DNA from: Roseobacter sp. MED193
GTDB lineage: Bacteria; Pseudomonadota; Alphaproteobacteria; Rhodobacterales; Rhodobacteraceae
Assembly (NCBI RefSeq): GCF_000152965.1
Contig: NZ_CH902583.1
Location: forward strand, 1,448,087-1,512,086
DNA: 64,000 nt
Direction of reading: 5' to 3'
In this document: positions 44,405-53,685 of the stretch, piece by piece
How positions within the stretch are numbered: position 1 is the stretch's first letter
Layout of the letters: each line of letters starts with the position of its first letter
The notes under the pieces: model-generated
Told to the model about the DNA's origin: nothing
The model's database searches: none
The model's input: only the letters and a program-made list of their open reading frames with translations
Made by a program: the position numbers and the translations under genes

Positions 44405-46420
44405 TTACTCAGCCGCCAATCCACGCCCTTTCAGCAGGGCCTCCACCCCAGGGAGCCGCCCCCGAAACGCGCAATAGAGCTCTGCAGGATCCACGGATCC
44501 GCCCGTTGATAGGATGTAACGCTCCAAGGCAGCGGCGCGCTCAGGATCAAAGGCACCACCTGCCTCCTCAAAGGCGGCAAAAGCATCCGCATCCATAACC
44601 TCTGACCACATGTAGCTGTAATAGCCCGAAGAATAGCCATCTCCAGAAAAGACATGGGCAAACTGCGGCGTGGCATGGCGCATTTTGATGGCAGAGGGCA
44701 TGCCGATCTGCGCTAGAACCTCCGCCTGTTTGGCCATTACATCCTCAGGGGCCTCCCCCTCGTGGAAAGCCAGATCAACCAGTGCCGAGGCCACATATTC
44801 AACGGTCTGGAACCCCATATCAAAGGTCGAAGCCCCAAGCACCTTGCGCAACAACTCCGGCGGCATCGGCGCGCCAGTTTCGGCATGGGTGGCAAATTCG
44901 CTCAGGATCTCGGGCACTTCCAGCCAATGTTCATAGAGTTGGCTGGGCAGTTCCACAAAATCACGCGCCACCGAGGTGCCGGAAATACTCTCGTAACTCA
45001 CATTCGACAACATCTGGTGCAACGCATGGCCAAACTCGTGGAACAGGGTGCGGGCATCGTCCCAGGACAACAGCGCAGGTGCACCTTTAGCAAAGTTACA
45101 GACATTGATAACAATGGGGCTGGTTGGTTTGGGGAAATTAGCCTGCGCCCGCATGGCCGAGCACCAAGCACCTGACCGTTTCGAGCCACGGGCGAAATAG
45201 TCACCAATAAAGACAGCCAGATGCTTGCCCTCTCGCGTGACCTCCCAGGCGCGGCAATCCTCATGATAAAGTGGCACTTCAAGGGGCGTGAAGTCCAAGC
45301 CGAACAGACGGTTGGCGCAGGCAAAGCTGGCCTCGATCATGCGATCCAACTGCAGATAGGGCTTCAGCTCTGCTTCATCGAGATCATGTTCTACCTTGCG
45401 GCGCTTTTCTGCATAGTAGCGCCAATCCCAAGGCTCCAAATCGCCGTTGATGCCGTCCTCATGCATCATCTGCGCCAGTATGTCGGCATCGGCATTTGCC
45501 CGGTCCACGGCAGGCTGCCAAACATCCATCAACAGGCCCCGCACAGCCGCGGGGGTCTTGGCCATTTCGGTTTCCAGCTTGTAGTCAGCAAAGCTGTCAT
45601 AGCCCAAGAGCGCCGCCCGTTCGGCACGCAGGGAAAGGATCTCCGCGGCGATGGCGCGATTGTCCGTCTCCCCTCCGTTGGCGCCACGGGCTGTGAAGGC
45701 TGAAAATGCCTTTTGGCGCAGATCCCGGCGGGGGGAGAATTGCAGAAATGGCGTAATGATCGAGCGTGACAGGGTCACAACGGGGCCAGCAGTACCTTTC
45801 TCCTGCCCAGCGGCTTGTGCGGCATCAACCACAAAACCGGGCAAGCCCTCAAGGTCCTCCTCGCTCAGCTCCATGTACCAGTCCCGCTCATCTGCCAAAA
45901 GGTTCTGGGTGAATTCGGTGCCCAGTGTGGCCAGCCGCCCCTTGATCTCCTGCATACGGGTGTCAGCCTCACCTTCCAGCGCCGCGCCCCCGCGCAGAAA
46001 GCCGCGATGTGTCAGCATCAAGACCCGCTGTTGCTCAGCCGTGAGGTCCAGCCTGTCACGCTGATCCCAAACCTGTTTAATCCGGGCATAAAGCGCCTTA
46101 TTCGCTGTAATGCTGGAAAAATGCGCTGCCAGTTTTGGAGAGAACTGCCGCTGCAGCGCCTCCCTTTCTGGATTGCTGTCTGCGCCAGCCACCGCGAAAA
46201 ACACCGACAAGACCTGCTCCAAGGCCGGGACTGGTGTCTCCAGTGCCTCGATCACATTGGCAAATGTTGCCGGGGCCGGGTTCTCTGCGATTTCGCCTAT
46301 TCTTGCCTGATGCTCTGCCAGTGCCTGATCCAGCGCAGGGGCAAAATCACTGTCCTTGATCTGGTCAAACGGGGCAATTTCAAAAGCGGTGTCCCAATGG
46401 GCCAAGAGGGGATTTGTCAT
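44405..46420 (-). CDS. dcp: M3-family metallopeptidase (peptidyl-dipeptidase Dcp/oligopeptidase)
   Basis: A 671-residue zinc peptidase. The active site is TLFHEFGHALHQML (HExxH, about residues 455-468) with the downstream Glu in FVELPSQLYEHW. No signal peptide is seen, so it is cytoplasmic. It degrades short peptides; Dcp removes C-terminal dipeptides, OpdA cuts internally, and the sequence alone does not fully separate them. The ATG at 46420 has AGGAG 9 bases upstream; an earlier start is out of family register. Confidence 0.93.
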   Translation of the reverse strand: MTNPLLAHWDTAFEIAPFDQIKDSDFAPALDQALAEHQARIGEIAENPAPATFANVIEALETPVPALEQVLSVFFAVAGADSNPEREALQRQFSPKLAAHFSSITANKALYARIKQVWDQRDRLDLTAEQQRVLMLTHRGFLRGGAALEGEADTRMQEIKGRLATLGTEFTQNLLADERDWYMELSEEDLEGLPGFVVDAAQAAGQEKGTAGPVVTLSRSIITPFLQFSPRRDLRQKAFSAFTARGANGGETDNRAIAAEILSLRAERAALLGYDSFADYKLETEMAKTPAAVRGLLMDVWQPAVDRANADADILAQMMHEDGINGDLEPWDWRYYAEKRRKVEHDLDEAELKPYLQLDRMIEASFACANRLFGLDFTPLEVPLYHEDCRAWEVTREGKHLAVFIGDYFARGSKRSGAWCSAMRAQANFPKPTSPIVINVCNFAKGAPALLSWDDARTLFHEFGHALHQMLSNVSYESISGTSVARDFVELPSQLYEHWLEVPEILSEFATHAETGAPMPPELLRKVLGASTFDMGFQTVEYVASALVDLAFHEGEAPEDVMAKQAEVLAQIGMPSAIKMRHATPQFAHVFSGDGYSSGYYSYMWSEVMDADAFAAFEEAGGAFDPERAAALERYILSTGGSVDPAELYCAFRGRLPGVEALLKGRGLAAE

Positions 46421-46676
46421 GGAAGCGTTCTCCTTTGAGGAAAGGGTAGCGATGATGCGCAGCAGGGGCAATCAAGCAGCGGCTCGGGCAACATTTCAGG
46501 GCAAGAATCAGCGCAGAACTGCAGCCAAAGGTGGGGCTCCCGCCAGCACCGGCTGCATCCAAGATGCCGCCTGACTGTTGGGCCCAGCCGCGCGCTGAGC
46601 GCGCGCGGCGCCAGCACCCAGGCGCACCGTTGTGGTGTACTCAGGCGCTGGAGAAGAGGCAGGCACGAAACCGGGA

Positions 46677-47723
46677 TCAGCCTGCGCCACAGACTGGGCA
46701 ATCCGCACGTTGGGTGAGCCGGATCTTGCGGCTTTCACCATAAAGCGCGTCATAGATTAGCATCTCCCCCTGCAGGGTGGCGCCGGCGCCGGTCAGCGCC
46801 TTAATCGCCTCAACCGCCATCATTGCACCAACAACTCCTGGCAGCGGGCCAACAACCCCGGCCTCGGAACAGGAGGGCGCAAGCCCCGCCGCTGGAGCCT
46901 CAGGGAAGATACACTGATAGCAGGGGCTGCCGGATTTGGGGTGAAACAGGCTCAGCTGGCCTTCCCACTGCGACAAGGCACCAGAGATCAGTGGCTTGCC
47001 CAGTTTCACCGCGGTAGCATTGACCAGATAACGGGTCTCGAAATTATCGGTTCCATCCAGGATCAGGTCAAAATCGGCAAACAGGTCTTCGGCAATCTCC
47101 GCCGTCAGGCGGCGGTTGAAGGAGCGCACCTCAACATAGGGGTTTTGCGCCCGCATGGCGGCCTCGGCAGAGAACACTTTGGGCATGCCAATGTCCTGAT
47201 CGCGGTGGATCACCTGCCGCTGCAGGTTGGCGTTTTCAACCACGTCGTCGTCAATCACACCGATGGTGCCGACACCGGCAGCAGCCAGATACTGCAGGGC
47301 GGGTGCTCCCAGCCCCCCGGCGCCGATCACCAGCACCTTAGCCTGTTTCAACTTCTTCTGGCCCGGCCCGCCCAGCTCTCGCAATACGATATGACGGGCA
47401 TAGCGGTTTAACTCAGTGTCTGAAAACAGGGAGGGGGTCTGTGACATAGGACGAGGACTGCCTTTCAATTGCGCGCGCAGCTTAAGCTGGGAGATAATCC
47501 AGCCGTAGCCCGCAGCCAAGGCACCAAGACCGCCAAGCAGCAGCCAAGGGGCGGGTGATCCTCCGGTGGCCTCGCGCAGAGCATGGCCCTCGGGCAGGAT
47601 CAATTGCAAAATCAAGACTGCCAGAAACAACAGCCCCAACAGAACCAAACGCAGAGGCCGCGGTAAATGGATGAAGCGACCACCCCACCAGATCAGCGCT
47701 GCGAGAAACAGTATCCTGAACAT
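46677..47723 (-). CDS. moeB: MoeB/ThiF-type adenylyltransferase with N-terminal membrane segment
   Basis: A 348-residue protein. The first 85 residues hold three hydrophobic stretches (IWWGGRFI; LVLLGLLFLAVLILQLIL; PWLLLGGLGALAAGYGW), then a full E1-like domain follows: NRYARHIVLRELGGPGQKKL, the ATP motif VIGAGGLGAPALQYLAAAG, the Asp DDDVVENANLQRQ, and zinc CYQC...CPVC. It adenylates the C-terminal Gly-Gly of a sulfur carrier (MoaD or ThiS). No rhodanese domain is fused. The membrane extension is unusual for classic MoeB. The stop of dut and this start overlap (TGATG). Confidence 0.88.
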   Translation of the reverse strand: MFRILFLAALIWWGGRFIHLPRPLRLVLLGLLFLAVLILQLILPEGHALREATGGSPAPWLLLGGLGALAAGYGWIISQLKLRAQLKGSPRPMSQTPSLFSDTELNRYARHIVLRELGGPGQKKLKQAKVLVIGAGGLGAPALQYLAAAGVGTIGVIDDDVVENANLQRQVIHRDQDIGMPKVFSAEAAMRAQNPYVEVRSFNRRLTAEIAEDLFADFDLILDGTDNFETRYLVNATAVKLGKPLISGALSQWEGQLSLFHPKSGSPCYQCIFPEAPAAGLAPSCSEAGVVGPLPGVVGAMMAVEAIKALTGAGATLQGEMLIYDALYGESRKIRLTQRADCPVCGAG

Positions 47724-48178
47724 CAGCCAACCCCAGTGGAGCCAAAACCGCCACTGCCACGCTCGGTCTCCGACAGCGCCCCAACCAGGGTGAATTGCGC
47801 CTGCAGCACCGGAGCGACCACCATCTGGGCAATCCGATCGCCATGTTTTATGGTAAAATCAGCTTCTCCGGCATTCATCACAATCACCCCGAGCGGGCCG
47901 CGATAATCGCTGTCGATGGTGCCAGGACTGTTGGGCAGGGTAATCCCGTGTTTCAATGCAAGCCCTGAACGCGGACGGATCTGCACCTCATAGCCCTGGG
48001 GAATGTCCAGTCGCAGCCCCGTCGGCACCAGGGCACGCGCACCGGGCACCAGTGTCAGACTGCTCCGATCCGGCAGATTGGCGCGAAGGTCTGCTCCGGC
48101 AGCTCCGGCAGTTTCATAGGCTGGCAGGGGCAGGCTTGGATCCGCGCCTGCGTCATGGATCATCTTGATCTCAACCAT
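47723..48178 (-). CDS. dut: dUTP diphosphatase
   Basis: A 151-residue trimeric dUTPase that converts dUTP to dUMP, keeping uracil out of DNA and feeding dTMP synthesis. The five motifs are seen: [35 protein letters not shown] and the C-terminal GSGGFGSTG. The ATG at 48178 has GAGG 5 bases upstream and fits family length. An ATG five codons earlier (48193) is an alternative. Gene order coaBC-dut is common in proteobacteria. Confidence 0.95.
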   Translation of the reverse strand: MVEIKMIHDAGADPSLPLPAYETAGAAGADLRANLPDRSSLTLVPGARALVPTGLRLDIPQGYEVQIRPRSGLALKHGITLPNSPGTIDSDYRGPLGVIVMNAGEADFTIKHGDRIAQMVVAPVLQAQFTLVGALSETERGSGGFGSTGVG

Positions 48179-48269
48179 TCGTGCCTCATTCATTGGTCTG
48201 GAAGTTTTGGGGAAGTCTTACATGGGCCTTCTGGGCATGGACGGGGCTGGTAGAACGCCCCCCTCAGTC

Positions 48270-49484
48270 TCAGTGCGCCCCCTTCAAAGCTGTTGCAATG
48301 CGCGCCGCAAGCCGGGTCGCAACCTCTGCTTTGCCCATTCGTGGCCATTCTTCTGCGCCTTGATCCGAAATCAAGATCACGGCATTCTCCTGCCCGCCCA
48401 TAATGCCCGTCGCTGGCGAAACATCGTTTGCCACGATCCAGTCACAGCCCTTGCGCAGACGTTTGGCCGTGGCGTTTTCCACCACCTCATTGGTCTCAGC
48501 CGCAAATCCAACCACCAGGGGGGGGCGGCCCTCAGTCATCCGGGACACCGTTTTCAGAATATCCGGGTTTTCGGCAAACTCCAGAACGGGCAGCCCATCT
48601 TTTGATTTCTTCAACTTACGATCAGAGGCACTGGCAACACGCCAGTCGGCAACCGCCGCGGCAAAGACACCTGCGTCCACCGGCAGCGCGGCCTGAACCG
48701 CCGCCTCCATCTCAAGCGCACTTTGCACCGCTACGACCTCGACCCCATCGGGGGGAGGAACCTCTGCCGGGCCGGTGACAAACACCACCTCCGCCCCCTG
48801 GTCGCGCAGCGCACGAGCCAGCGCGGTGCCCTGCGCCCCGGACGAACGATTGGCGATATATCGAACCGGGTCTATGGGCTCATGTGTCGGGCCAGAGGTG
48901 ACCAGAATACGCCGCCCGGCCAGGCGACCTGCCTCTGCCTGTTGGCTCAGCTCTGCCGAAATGGCGGCCAGGATCTCTGCCGGTTCTGCCAGACGACCTG
49001 GACCAAATTCACCACAGGCCATACCCCCTTCATTGGGGCCAACAAAACCCACGCCATCCCCGCGCAGCGTTTTGATATTGCGCTGGGTCGCGGGGTGCTC
49101 CCACATGCGCACATTCATCGCCGGCGCCAGCAGCACCTTTGTGTCCGTAGCCAATAGCAGGGTTGAGGCCAGGTCATTGGCCAGCCCCTGCGCCATCTTA
49201 GCCATCAAATCAGCCGTAGCCGGGGCCACAACCACCAGATCCGCGCTGCGTGACAACTGGATATGCCCCATTTCCGCCTCAGATGTCAGGTCAAACAGAT
49301 CCTGGTGTACCGCTTCGCCTGCCAGAGCAGAAACGGACAATGGCGTCACAAACTCTTCTCCCGCACGGGTCAGGACCGGCGTAACCGAGGCGCCTTGATC
49401 CTGCAGGCGCCGGATCAGTTCCAGCGACTTATAGGCGGCGATGCCCCCCCCAATGATCAGAAGAATTTTCTTTCCTGCCAGCAT
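48270..49484 (-). CDS. coaBC: Bifunctional phosphopantothenoylcysteine decarboxylase/synthase
   Basis: A 404-residue enzyme of coenzyme A synthesis. The N-terminal CoaC flavoprotein (GGGIAAYKSLELIRRL; LLAPAMNVRMWEHPA; GMACGEFGPGRL with the catalytic Cys) decarboxylates phosphopantothenoylcysteine. The C-terminal CoaB (ILVTSGPTHEPIDPVRYIAN) first makes it, using CTP. It is followed by dut and the moeB-like gene on the same strand. Confidence 0.97.
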   Translation of the reverse strand: MLAGKKILLIIGGGIAAYKSLELIRRLQDQGASVTPVLTRAGEEFVTPLSVSALAGEAVHQDLFDLTSEAEMGHIQLSRSADLVVVAPATADLMAKMAQGLANDLASTLLLATDTKVLLAPAMNVRMWEHPATQRNIKTLRGDGVGFVGPNEGGMACGEFGPGRLAEPAEILAAISAELSQQAEAGRLAGRRILVTSGPTHEPIDPVRYIANRSSGAQGTALARALRDQGAEVVFVTGPAEVPPPDGVEVVAVQSALEMEAAVQAALPVDAGVFAAAVADWRVASASDRKLKKSKDGLPVLEFAENPDILKTVSRMTEGRPPLVVGFAAETNEVVENATAKRLRKGCDWIVANDVSPATGIMGGQENAVILISDQGAEEWPRMGKAEVATRLAARIATALKGAH

Positions 49485-49606
49485 CTCGCCTGCCCTTTGT
49501 TTGCCACGGGCTTAGCCACAAGCCCCCGGCAACACTAGCTCTTGATCCGCAAAGAGTGAAACGGTTTTGCTCTGTCCCGGTGACCGCCAAAGCAGAGGGC
49601 AAAACC

Positions 49607-50509
49607 CTAATCGGGTTTGGCAAAGGCCAGGCAGGGATCGGGGCGCTCAATGGCAGGGGCTGAAATCACCACATCAAAAGCCCCCTGGCTGACTTCACCT
49701 TCCATCTGCCCAAGTGCAAGAATGACGGTTTCCGGCATAGCGCGTTGCAAATAAACCGAGAGCCCGCGGTCCAGCCGGGCGTGTCCATTGCCGGTGATCA
49801 CCACAACTGGCCCCCCGGTCTGCAACAAAGCCCGTTCTGCAGCGGCCGCCAGACTGGCATCTCGCAACCGCTGCACATCCACCAGCATTGGCAGCACATG
49901 TTCCGGCAGTGCATCGCAGTGATTGGCCATCTGCTCTGCCTCGCGATCTTTCTGTTCGGCCTCCGGCAAGGGGGTATCCAGCCCAAACCGTGACGCCTCA
50001 GCCCCAAAATGGATGGCGACACCCGCTTTCAACGCCGCCCGCGTCAGCGAACGTGGCACTTGGGCCCCAAAATGGGTCAGCGCCCGCCCGGCGGAGAAAA
50101 CCGGTGCATAAAGAGAGAACTCCGGCCAGCCTGAGGCCTTCCACTCCAAGATGCCAGCTGTTTCGCCTGAGTCTTGCAGGATCTGTGGCGTCAGCCGTTC
50201 GGCCTGTTCCTGAGTAATCATCTCCCAAACCAGAGCCTTGGGCCGTAGTATCGTGACCAATTCGGCCTGCACCTGATGATGATGCGCATTGTCATGCACC
50301 TCCCCCAGGATGATCACATCCGCCACGGACAGGATCTCTGCCGCCTCTGCCACAGATTGCGCCTGTGGCGGCGCACCTAGGCTATCAGCCCTGGATTTCA
50401 CCGCATTTCCCGTCGCCAGCACAGCGACCGCACAGAAGAGAACAAGAGGTCTCTTCAGTACACATGCTGCGCTCAAAAAATATCCGACTAAAAGACTTTG
50501 TTTTTTCAT
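49607..50509 (-). CDS. ChaN-family heme/iron-regulated protein
   Basis: A 300-residue protein with a hydrophobic N-terminus (about residues 18-35) that looks like a signal peptide or anchor. The ChaN domain is recognised by IILGEVHDNAHHHQVQAELV near residue 67 and the C-terminal VVVITGNGHARLDRG. Known ChaN binds heme in the periplasm or outer membrane. The ATG at 50509 overlaps the rpoH stop (ATGA), so the pair is coupled and likely induced together under photo-oxidative or heat stress. Confidence 0.82.
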   Translation of the reverse strand: MKKQSLLVGYFLSAACVLKRPLVLFCAVAVLATGNAVKSRADSLGAPPQAQSVAEAAEILSVADVIILGEVHDNAHHHQVQAELVTILRPKALVWEMITQEQAERLTPQILQDSGETAGILEWKASGWPEFSLYAPVFSAGRALTHFGAQVPRSLTRAALKAGVAIHFGAEASRFGLDTPLPEAEQKDREAEQMANHCDALPEHVLPMLVDVQRLRDASLAAAAERALLQTGGPVVVITGNGHARLDRGLSVYLQRAMPETVILALGQMEGEVSQGAFDVVISAPAIERPDPCLAFAKPD

Positions 50510-51384
50510 AAAAGCAGCTTGTGCACTTCTCGTGAGCGGGTATCAAGCGTTTTTCTCATTTTCTGAAAGGCACCAGCCTCCAGCTGGCGCACCCGTTCTT
50601 TTGACAGGCTCAACTCGCGCCCAAGAGCTTCAAGCGTACGCGGAGGGTTGCTGAGTTTCCGCGCCACGACAATTCTTTGTTCCCGCCCGCTCAGGCCTTG
50701 CATCGCCTCAACCAGCCACTTACGCAGCTTGCGGTGATCATGGCTGCGCTCTACCAATTCAGCCGCCTGAGCGCTGTCATCTTCCAGAATCTCAATCCAC
50801 TCCTGCCCTTCTGCCTCGGTTGATCGCGCCGCATTCAGTGAAAAATCCGCCCCCGATAACCGGCCATCCATCATTTCGACGTCACGGATCGGCACCCCAA
50901 TCTCTGAGGCGATTTGTTGATGCAATTGGTGTTTGTCCAACCGCTGCCCCTGGGCGTTCGCCTGCCGTTCCAACTGGGTCTGCACCCGGCGCATGTTAAA
51001 AAACAAAGATTTTTGTGAGGAGGTCGAACCCGTGCGCACCATGGACCAGTTGCGCATCACATAGTCCTGCACCGAAGCCTTGATCCACCAGATCGCATAG
51101 GTCGAGAACCGGACCCCCCGGTCGGGATCAAATTTATCCGCCGCCTTCATTAACCCCAGCCCAGCTTCCTGAATGAGATCATTCATCGGCGCGCCATACC
51201 GTTTGAACTTCACCGCCATTGAAATCGCCAGGCGCATATAGGCATTGGTGAGCCTGTGCAGCGCCTCTACATCGCGATGATCGCGCCAGGCATAGGCCAG
51301 CCTTTTTTCTGTTTCCGCATCCAGCATCTCTGCCTTCATCGCCGTTTTGGGCAATGGGTTCTCTGTGCTATGGTCCAGCGTCAT
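50506..51384 (-). CDS. rpoH: RNA polymerase sigma-32-type factor, RpoHII group
   Basis: A 292-residue group 3 sigma factor. Region 2 holds AYMRLAISMAVKFKRYGAPM and STYAIWWIKASVQDYVMRNW. The RpoH box is QKSLFFNMRR. Region 4 has an HTH (TLEALGRELSLSKERVRQLE). The short N-terminus, lacking the LNRY..EIR block, fits the RpoHII type of Rhodobacterales, which drives singlet-oxygen and related stress genes. The ATG at 51384 has GGGGGG 6 bases upstream. The downstream chaN overlaps by 4 bases. Confidence 0.92.
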   Translation of the reverse strand: MTLDHSTENPLPKTAMKAEMLDAETEKRLAYAWRDHRDVEALHRLTNAYMRLAISMAVKFKRYGAPMNDLIQEAGLGLMKAADKFDPDRGVRFSTYAIWWIKASVQDYVMRNWSMVRTGSTSSQKSLFFNMRRVQTQLERQANAQGQRLDKHQLHQQIASEIGVPIRDVEMMDGRLSGADFSLNAARSTEAEGQEWIEILEDDSAQAAELVERSHDHRKLRKWLVEAMQGLSGREQRIVVARKLSNPPRTLEALGRELSLSKERVRQLEAGAFQKMRKTLDTRSREVHKLLL

Positions 51385-51652
51385 TGGTCCCCCCGAGATC
51401 AGATCATCTTGAAAACGAGACACTCCGGCAGCGCGATAGTTTTGAAGCTAAACCGAGCCGGCTGTCCAACCCCCGCAGCGCGATGCCACGGCACAGTTTC
51501 GAGAAATTTCCCATCTGATCCGAGATCAGAACCTGGGCCGCCACGCAGATTGGCGGGCCAGCAATGCGGACGAGCGCTGCTTCACCCTTGTTTTGGGTCT
51601 TTGCAGCAGGTACGCACAAAAGCGAAACCGTTCACTTTCAAAGGTAAAGAAC

Positions 51653-52171
51653 TTGTCGGCATCTGTCACATTCATTCTAGGCGGCGCCGCTTCCGGAAAG
51701 TCGAAATTTGCAGAAGATTTGTGTTTTAAATCTTCAAAGCCAAAGTCTTACCTCGCCACATCACAAGTATTTGATAGTGAAATGAAAGAGAAGGTCGCTG
51801 CCCATTTACGACAGCGCGGGCCCGATTGGACAACCTATGAGGAGCCTTTGAAGGCCGCTGCGCTGCTGTCTCAGTTACCGCAAGACCAGATCTGTCTGCT
51901 GGACTGCGCCACCATGTGGCTAACCAACCACCTACTCGCCGAACATGATCTGGCCACCGCCCAGGCGGAGCTGATTGAGGCGATAAGCGCCTGTCCAGCA
52001 GAGCTGGTGATCGTTTCCAATGAAGTTGGTCTTGGCATTGTGCCCGAAAACGCCCTGGCGCGGCGCTTCCGCGAGGCTCAAGGGCGGCTCAACATTGCAC
52101 TGGCCGCCAGCGCCGATACTGTGGTCCAGGTCACCGCGGGACTGCCGCTGGTATTGAAAGGTCAGTTATGA
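51653..52171 (+). CDS. cobU: Adenosylcobinamide kinase/guanylyltransferase
   Basis: A 172-residue P-loop enzyme (CobU/CobP) of cobalamin nucleotide-loop assembly. It phosphorylates adenosylcobinamide and adds GMP. Walker A is GGAASGKS near residue 12. Further family segments are YLATSQ, AAHLRQRGPDWTTYEEP, LDCATMWLTN and VSNEVGLGIVP. The start is probably TTG at 51653, with AAAGG 8 bases upstream; no ATG is available close by. It is divergent from rpoH and overlaps the next gene by 4 bases. Confidence 0.92.
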   Translation: MSASVTFILGGAASGKSKFAEDLCFKSSKPKSYLATSQVFDSEMKEKVAAHLRQRGPDWTTYEEPLKAAALLSQLPQDQICLLDCATMWLTNHLLAEHDLATAQAELIEAISACPAELVIVSNEVGLGIVPENALARRFREAQGRLNIALAASADTVVQVTAGLPLVLKGQL

Positions 52172-52749
52172 ACACTCGCCTGTTTCTTGTCCGCCATGGC
52201 CCCACCCATGCCAAGACCATGGTTGGCTGGTCCGACCTGCCCGCTGACCTGTCGGACATTGCAGCGCTCGCACGGCTAGAGGCTGCCTTGCCACCTGAGG
52301 CTCTGGTGGTTTCCTCGGATTTGATCCGCGCGGTGGATACCGCCACGGCGGTCCAAGGCAACCGCCAACGCTTGCCCCATATGCCCGCCCTGCGCGAGAT
52401 CCATTTTGGCGATTGGGAACTACGCAGTTGGAAAGAGATCGACGCCGAAGACCCCACTCGCATCCGCGCCTATTGGGAGACCCCCGGCGACACAAGGCCG
52501 CCGGGCGGTGAAAGCTGGAATGAGGTCTGCGCCCGCGTTAACGATGCAATCGACAGCCTGCTCGACGCGCATGCCGGGCGTGATCTGGTGATTGTTGGCC
52601 ACTTTGGCCAGATCCTAACCCAGATTCAACGGGCCGAAGGGCTGAGCGCAGAGGCGGCCTTTTCGCACCGTATTGACAACCTGTCACTCACTGAGCTCTT
52701 CTATGGACCAGAGGGCTGGCGCAGCGGTACGCTCAATCAGCTGATCTAA
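52168..52749 (+). CDS. cobC: Histidine phosphatase, alpha-ribazole phosphatase-like
   Basis: A 193-residue phosphoglycerate-mutase-type phosphatase. The catalytic motif is LVRHGPTH (His at about residue 10), with the acid Glu in REIHFGDWE and the second His in VIVGHFGQI. CobC removes phosphate from alpha-ribazole phosphate in cobalamin lower-ligand synthesis. Coupling to cobU (ATGA) supports that role, though the family is broad. Confidence 0.88.
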   Translation: MNTRLFLVRHGPTHAKTMVGWSDLPADLSDIAALARLEAALPPEALVVSSDLIRAVDTATAVQGNRQRLPHMPALREIHFGDWELRSWKEIDAEDPTRIRAYWETPGDTRPPGGESWNEVCARVNDAIDSLLDAHAGRDLVIVGHFGQILTQIQRAEGLSAEAAFSHRIDNLSLTELFYGPEGWRSGTLNQLI

Positions 52750-52768
52750 ACAAAAATCATCAATATAT

Positions 52769-52829
52769 GTGATAGGGTTCTGAACAAATATTCGATTTAT
52801 GAATGATATTTGTTCTGCTAGCCTATCAC
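52769..52829. repeat. Long imperfect inverted repeat abutting the GST start codon
   Basis: GTGATAGG (52769-52776) and GAACAAATAT (52782-52791) pair with ATATTTGTTC (52806-52815) and CCTATCAC (52822-52829). That gives 18 bp in two blocks with a 14-base loop, in an unusually AT-rich stretch. The right arm ends one base before the ATG. It could be an operator dyad or an RNA hairpin that covers the start region. Confidence 0.8.
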
Positions 52830-52830
52830 C

Positions 52831-53514
52831 ATGGCTTATGAACTTTATATTGGTGATCGCATGTATTCCAGTTGGTCGTTGCGCGGCTGGCTCATGCTCG
52901 AAAAATTTGCAATCCCGCACAGCATCCATCTGGTGGGCCTTTATTCTGGAACTATGGCGCAGGACATGGCTCATCTGGCGCCAGCGCGTCTGGTCCCAAC
53001 GCTAAAGACAGATCAGGGGCTCGTAATAGGGGAAAGCCTCGCCATGGGCGAGACCCTAGCAGAGGACTTCCCCACCGCTGGACTATGGCCCAAGGCCCCG
53101 GCCCAACGCGCTACGGCGCGCTGGCTAGTGGCAGAAATGGTCGGTGGGTTCTCGGCGCTGCGGGGCGACTGCCCAATGCAGCTTTCCCACGTATGGCAGG
53201 GCTTTGCCCCCTCAAAGGCGGTGCTGGCCGATCTCGCCCGGATCGAAACACTGTTTGCCCATGCCCGCAATATTTCTGGCGCTAAAGAGGGCTATCTCTT
53301 TGGCGAATACTCGCTCGCAGAAGTCTTCTACACCCCCGTCGCTGCGCGGATCATTGGCTATGACCTGCCAGTTTCTGCAGCAACCCGCGCCTATTGCATG
53401 ATGCTGTTGTCAGACCCGGCAGTTCTGAACTGGCAGGCCCAGGCGCGTGAAGTCACCTATGATCCTGAACCCTACCTGCAAGATCTAGAGCGCGCCCCCT
53501 GGCCTATCGGCTAA
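52831..53514 (+). CDS. Glutathione S-transferase family protein
   Basis: A 227-residue GST. The N-terminal thioredoxin fold starts YELYIGDRMYSSWSLRGWLM with the catalytic Ser candidates in the SSWS motif (residues about 13-16), and is followed by ARLVPTLKTD and IGESLAMGE. The C-terminal helical domain follows. It resembles the maleylacetoacetate isomerase/zeta-like cytosolic type, but the substrate is unknown. No Shine-Dalgarno sequence is seen, because a large inverted repeat occupies the upstream region. Confidence 0.85.
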   Translation: MAYELYIGDRMYSSWSLRGWLMLEKFAIPHSIHLVGLYSGTMAQDMAHLAPARLVPTLKTDQGLVIGESLAMGETLAEDFPTAGLWPKAPAQRATARWLVAEMVGGFSALRGDCPMQLSHVWQGFAPSKAVLADLARIETLFAHARNISGAKEGYLFGEYSLAEVFYTPVAARIIGYDLPVSAATRAYCMMLLSDPAVLNWQAQAREVTYDPEPYLQDLERAPWPIG

Positions 53515-53685
53515 GGCAACTCCCCAGCCCCAACAGCCTTGTGCCAAGATCCTGTCCATAGACGGCAACGGCGCAAGGCCTGCGGAAATTTAGCGCAAAA
53601 AATACGGTGATCAGCAGAGTATCTGCTGACTCCAATACCACGGTGCCTATGGTTTTTCCTTGTGAGTTCAAGGAAGTGGAGAGCC

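Noticed and set aside
46587-46609. GC-rich hairpin downstream of the moeB-like gene as a terminator
   Set aside because: Stem is good but no T run on the minus strand and it lies about 70 bases past the stop; evidence is too weak.
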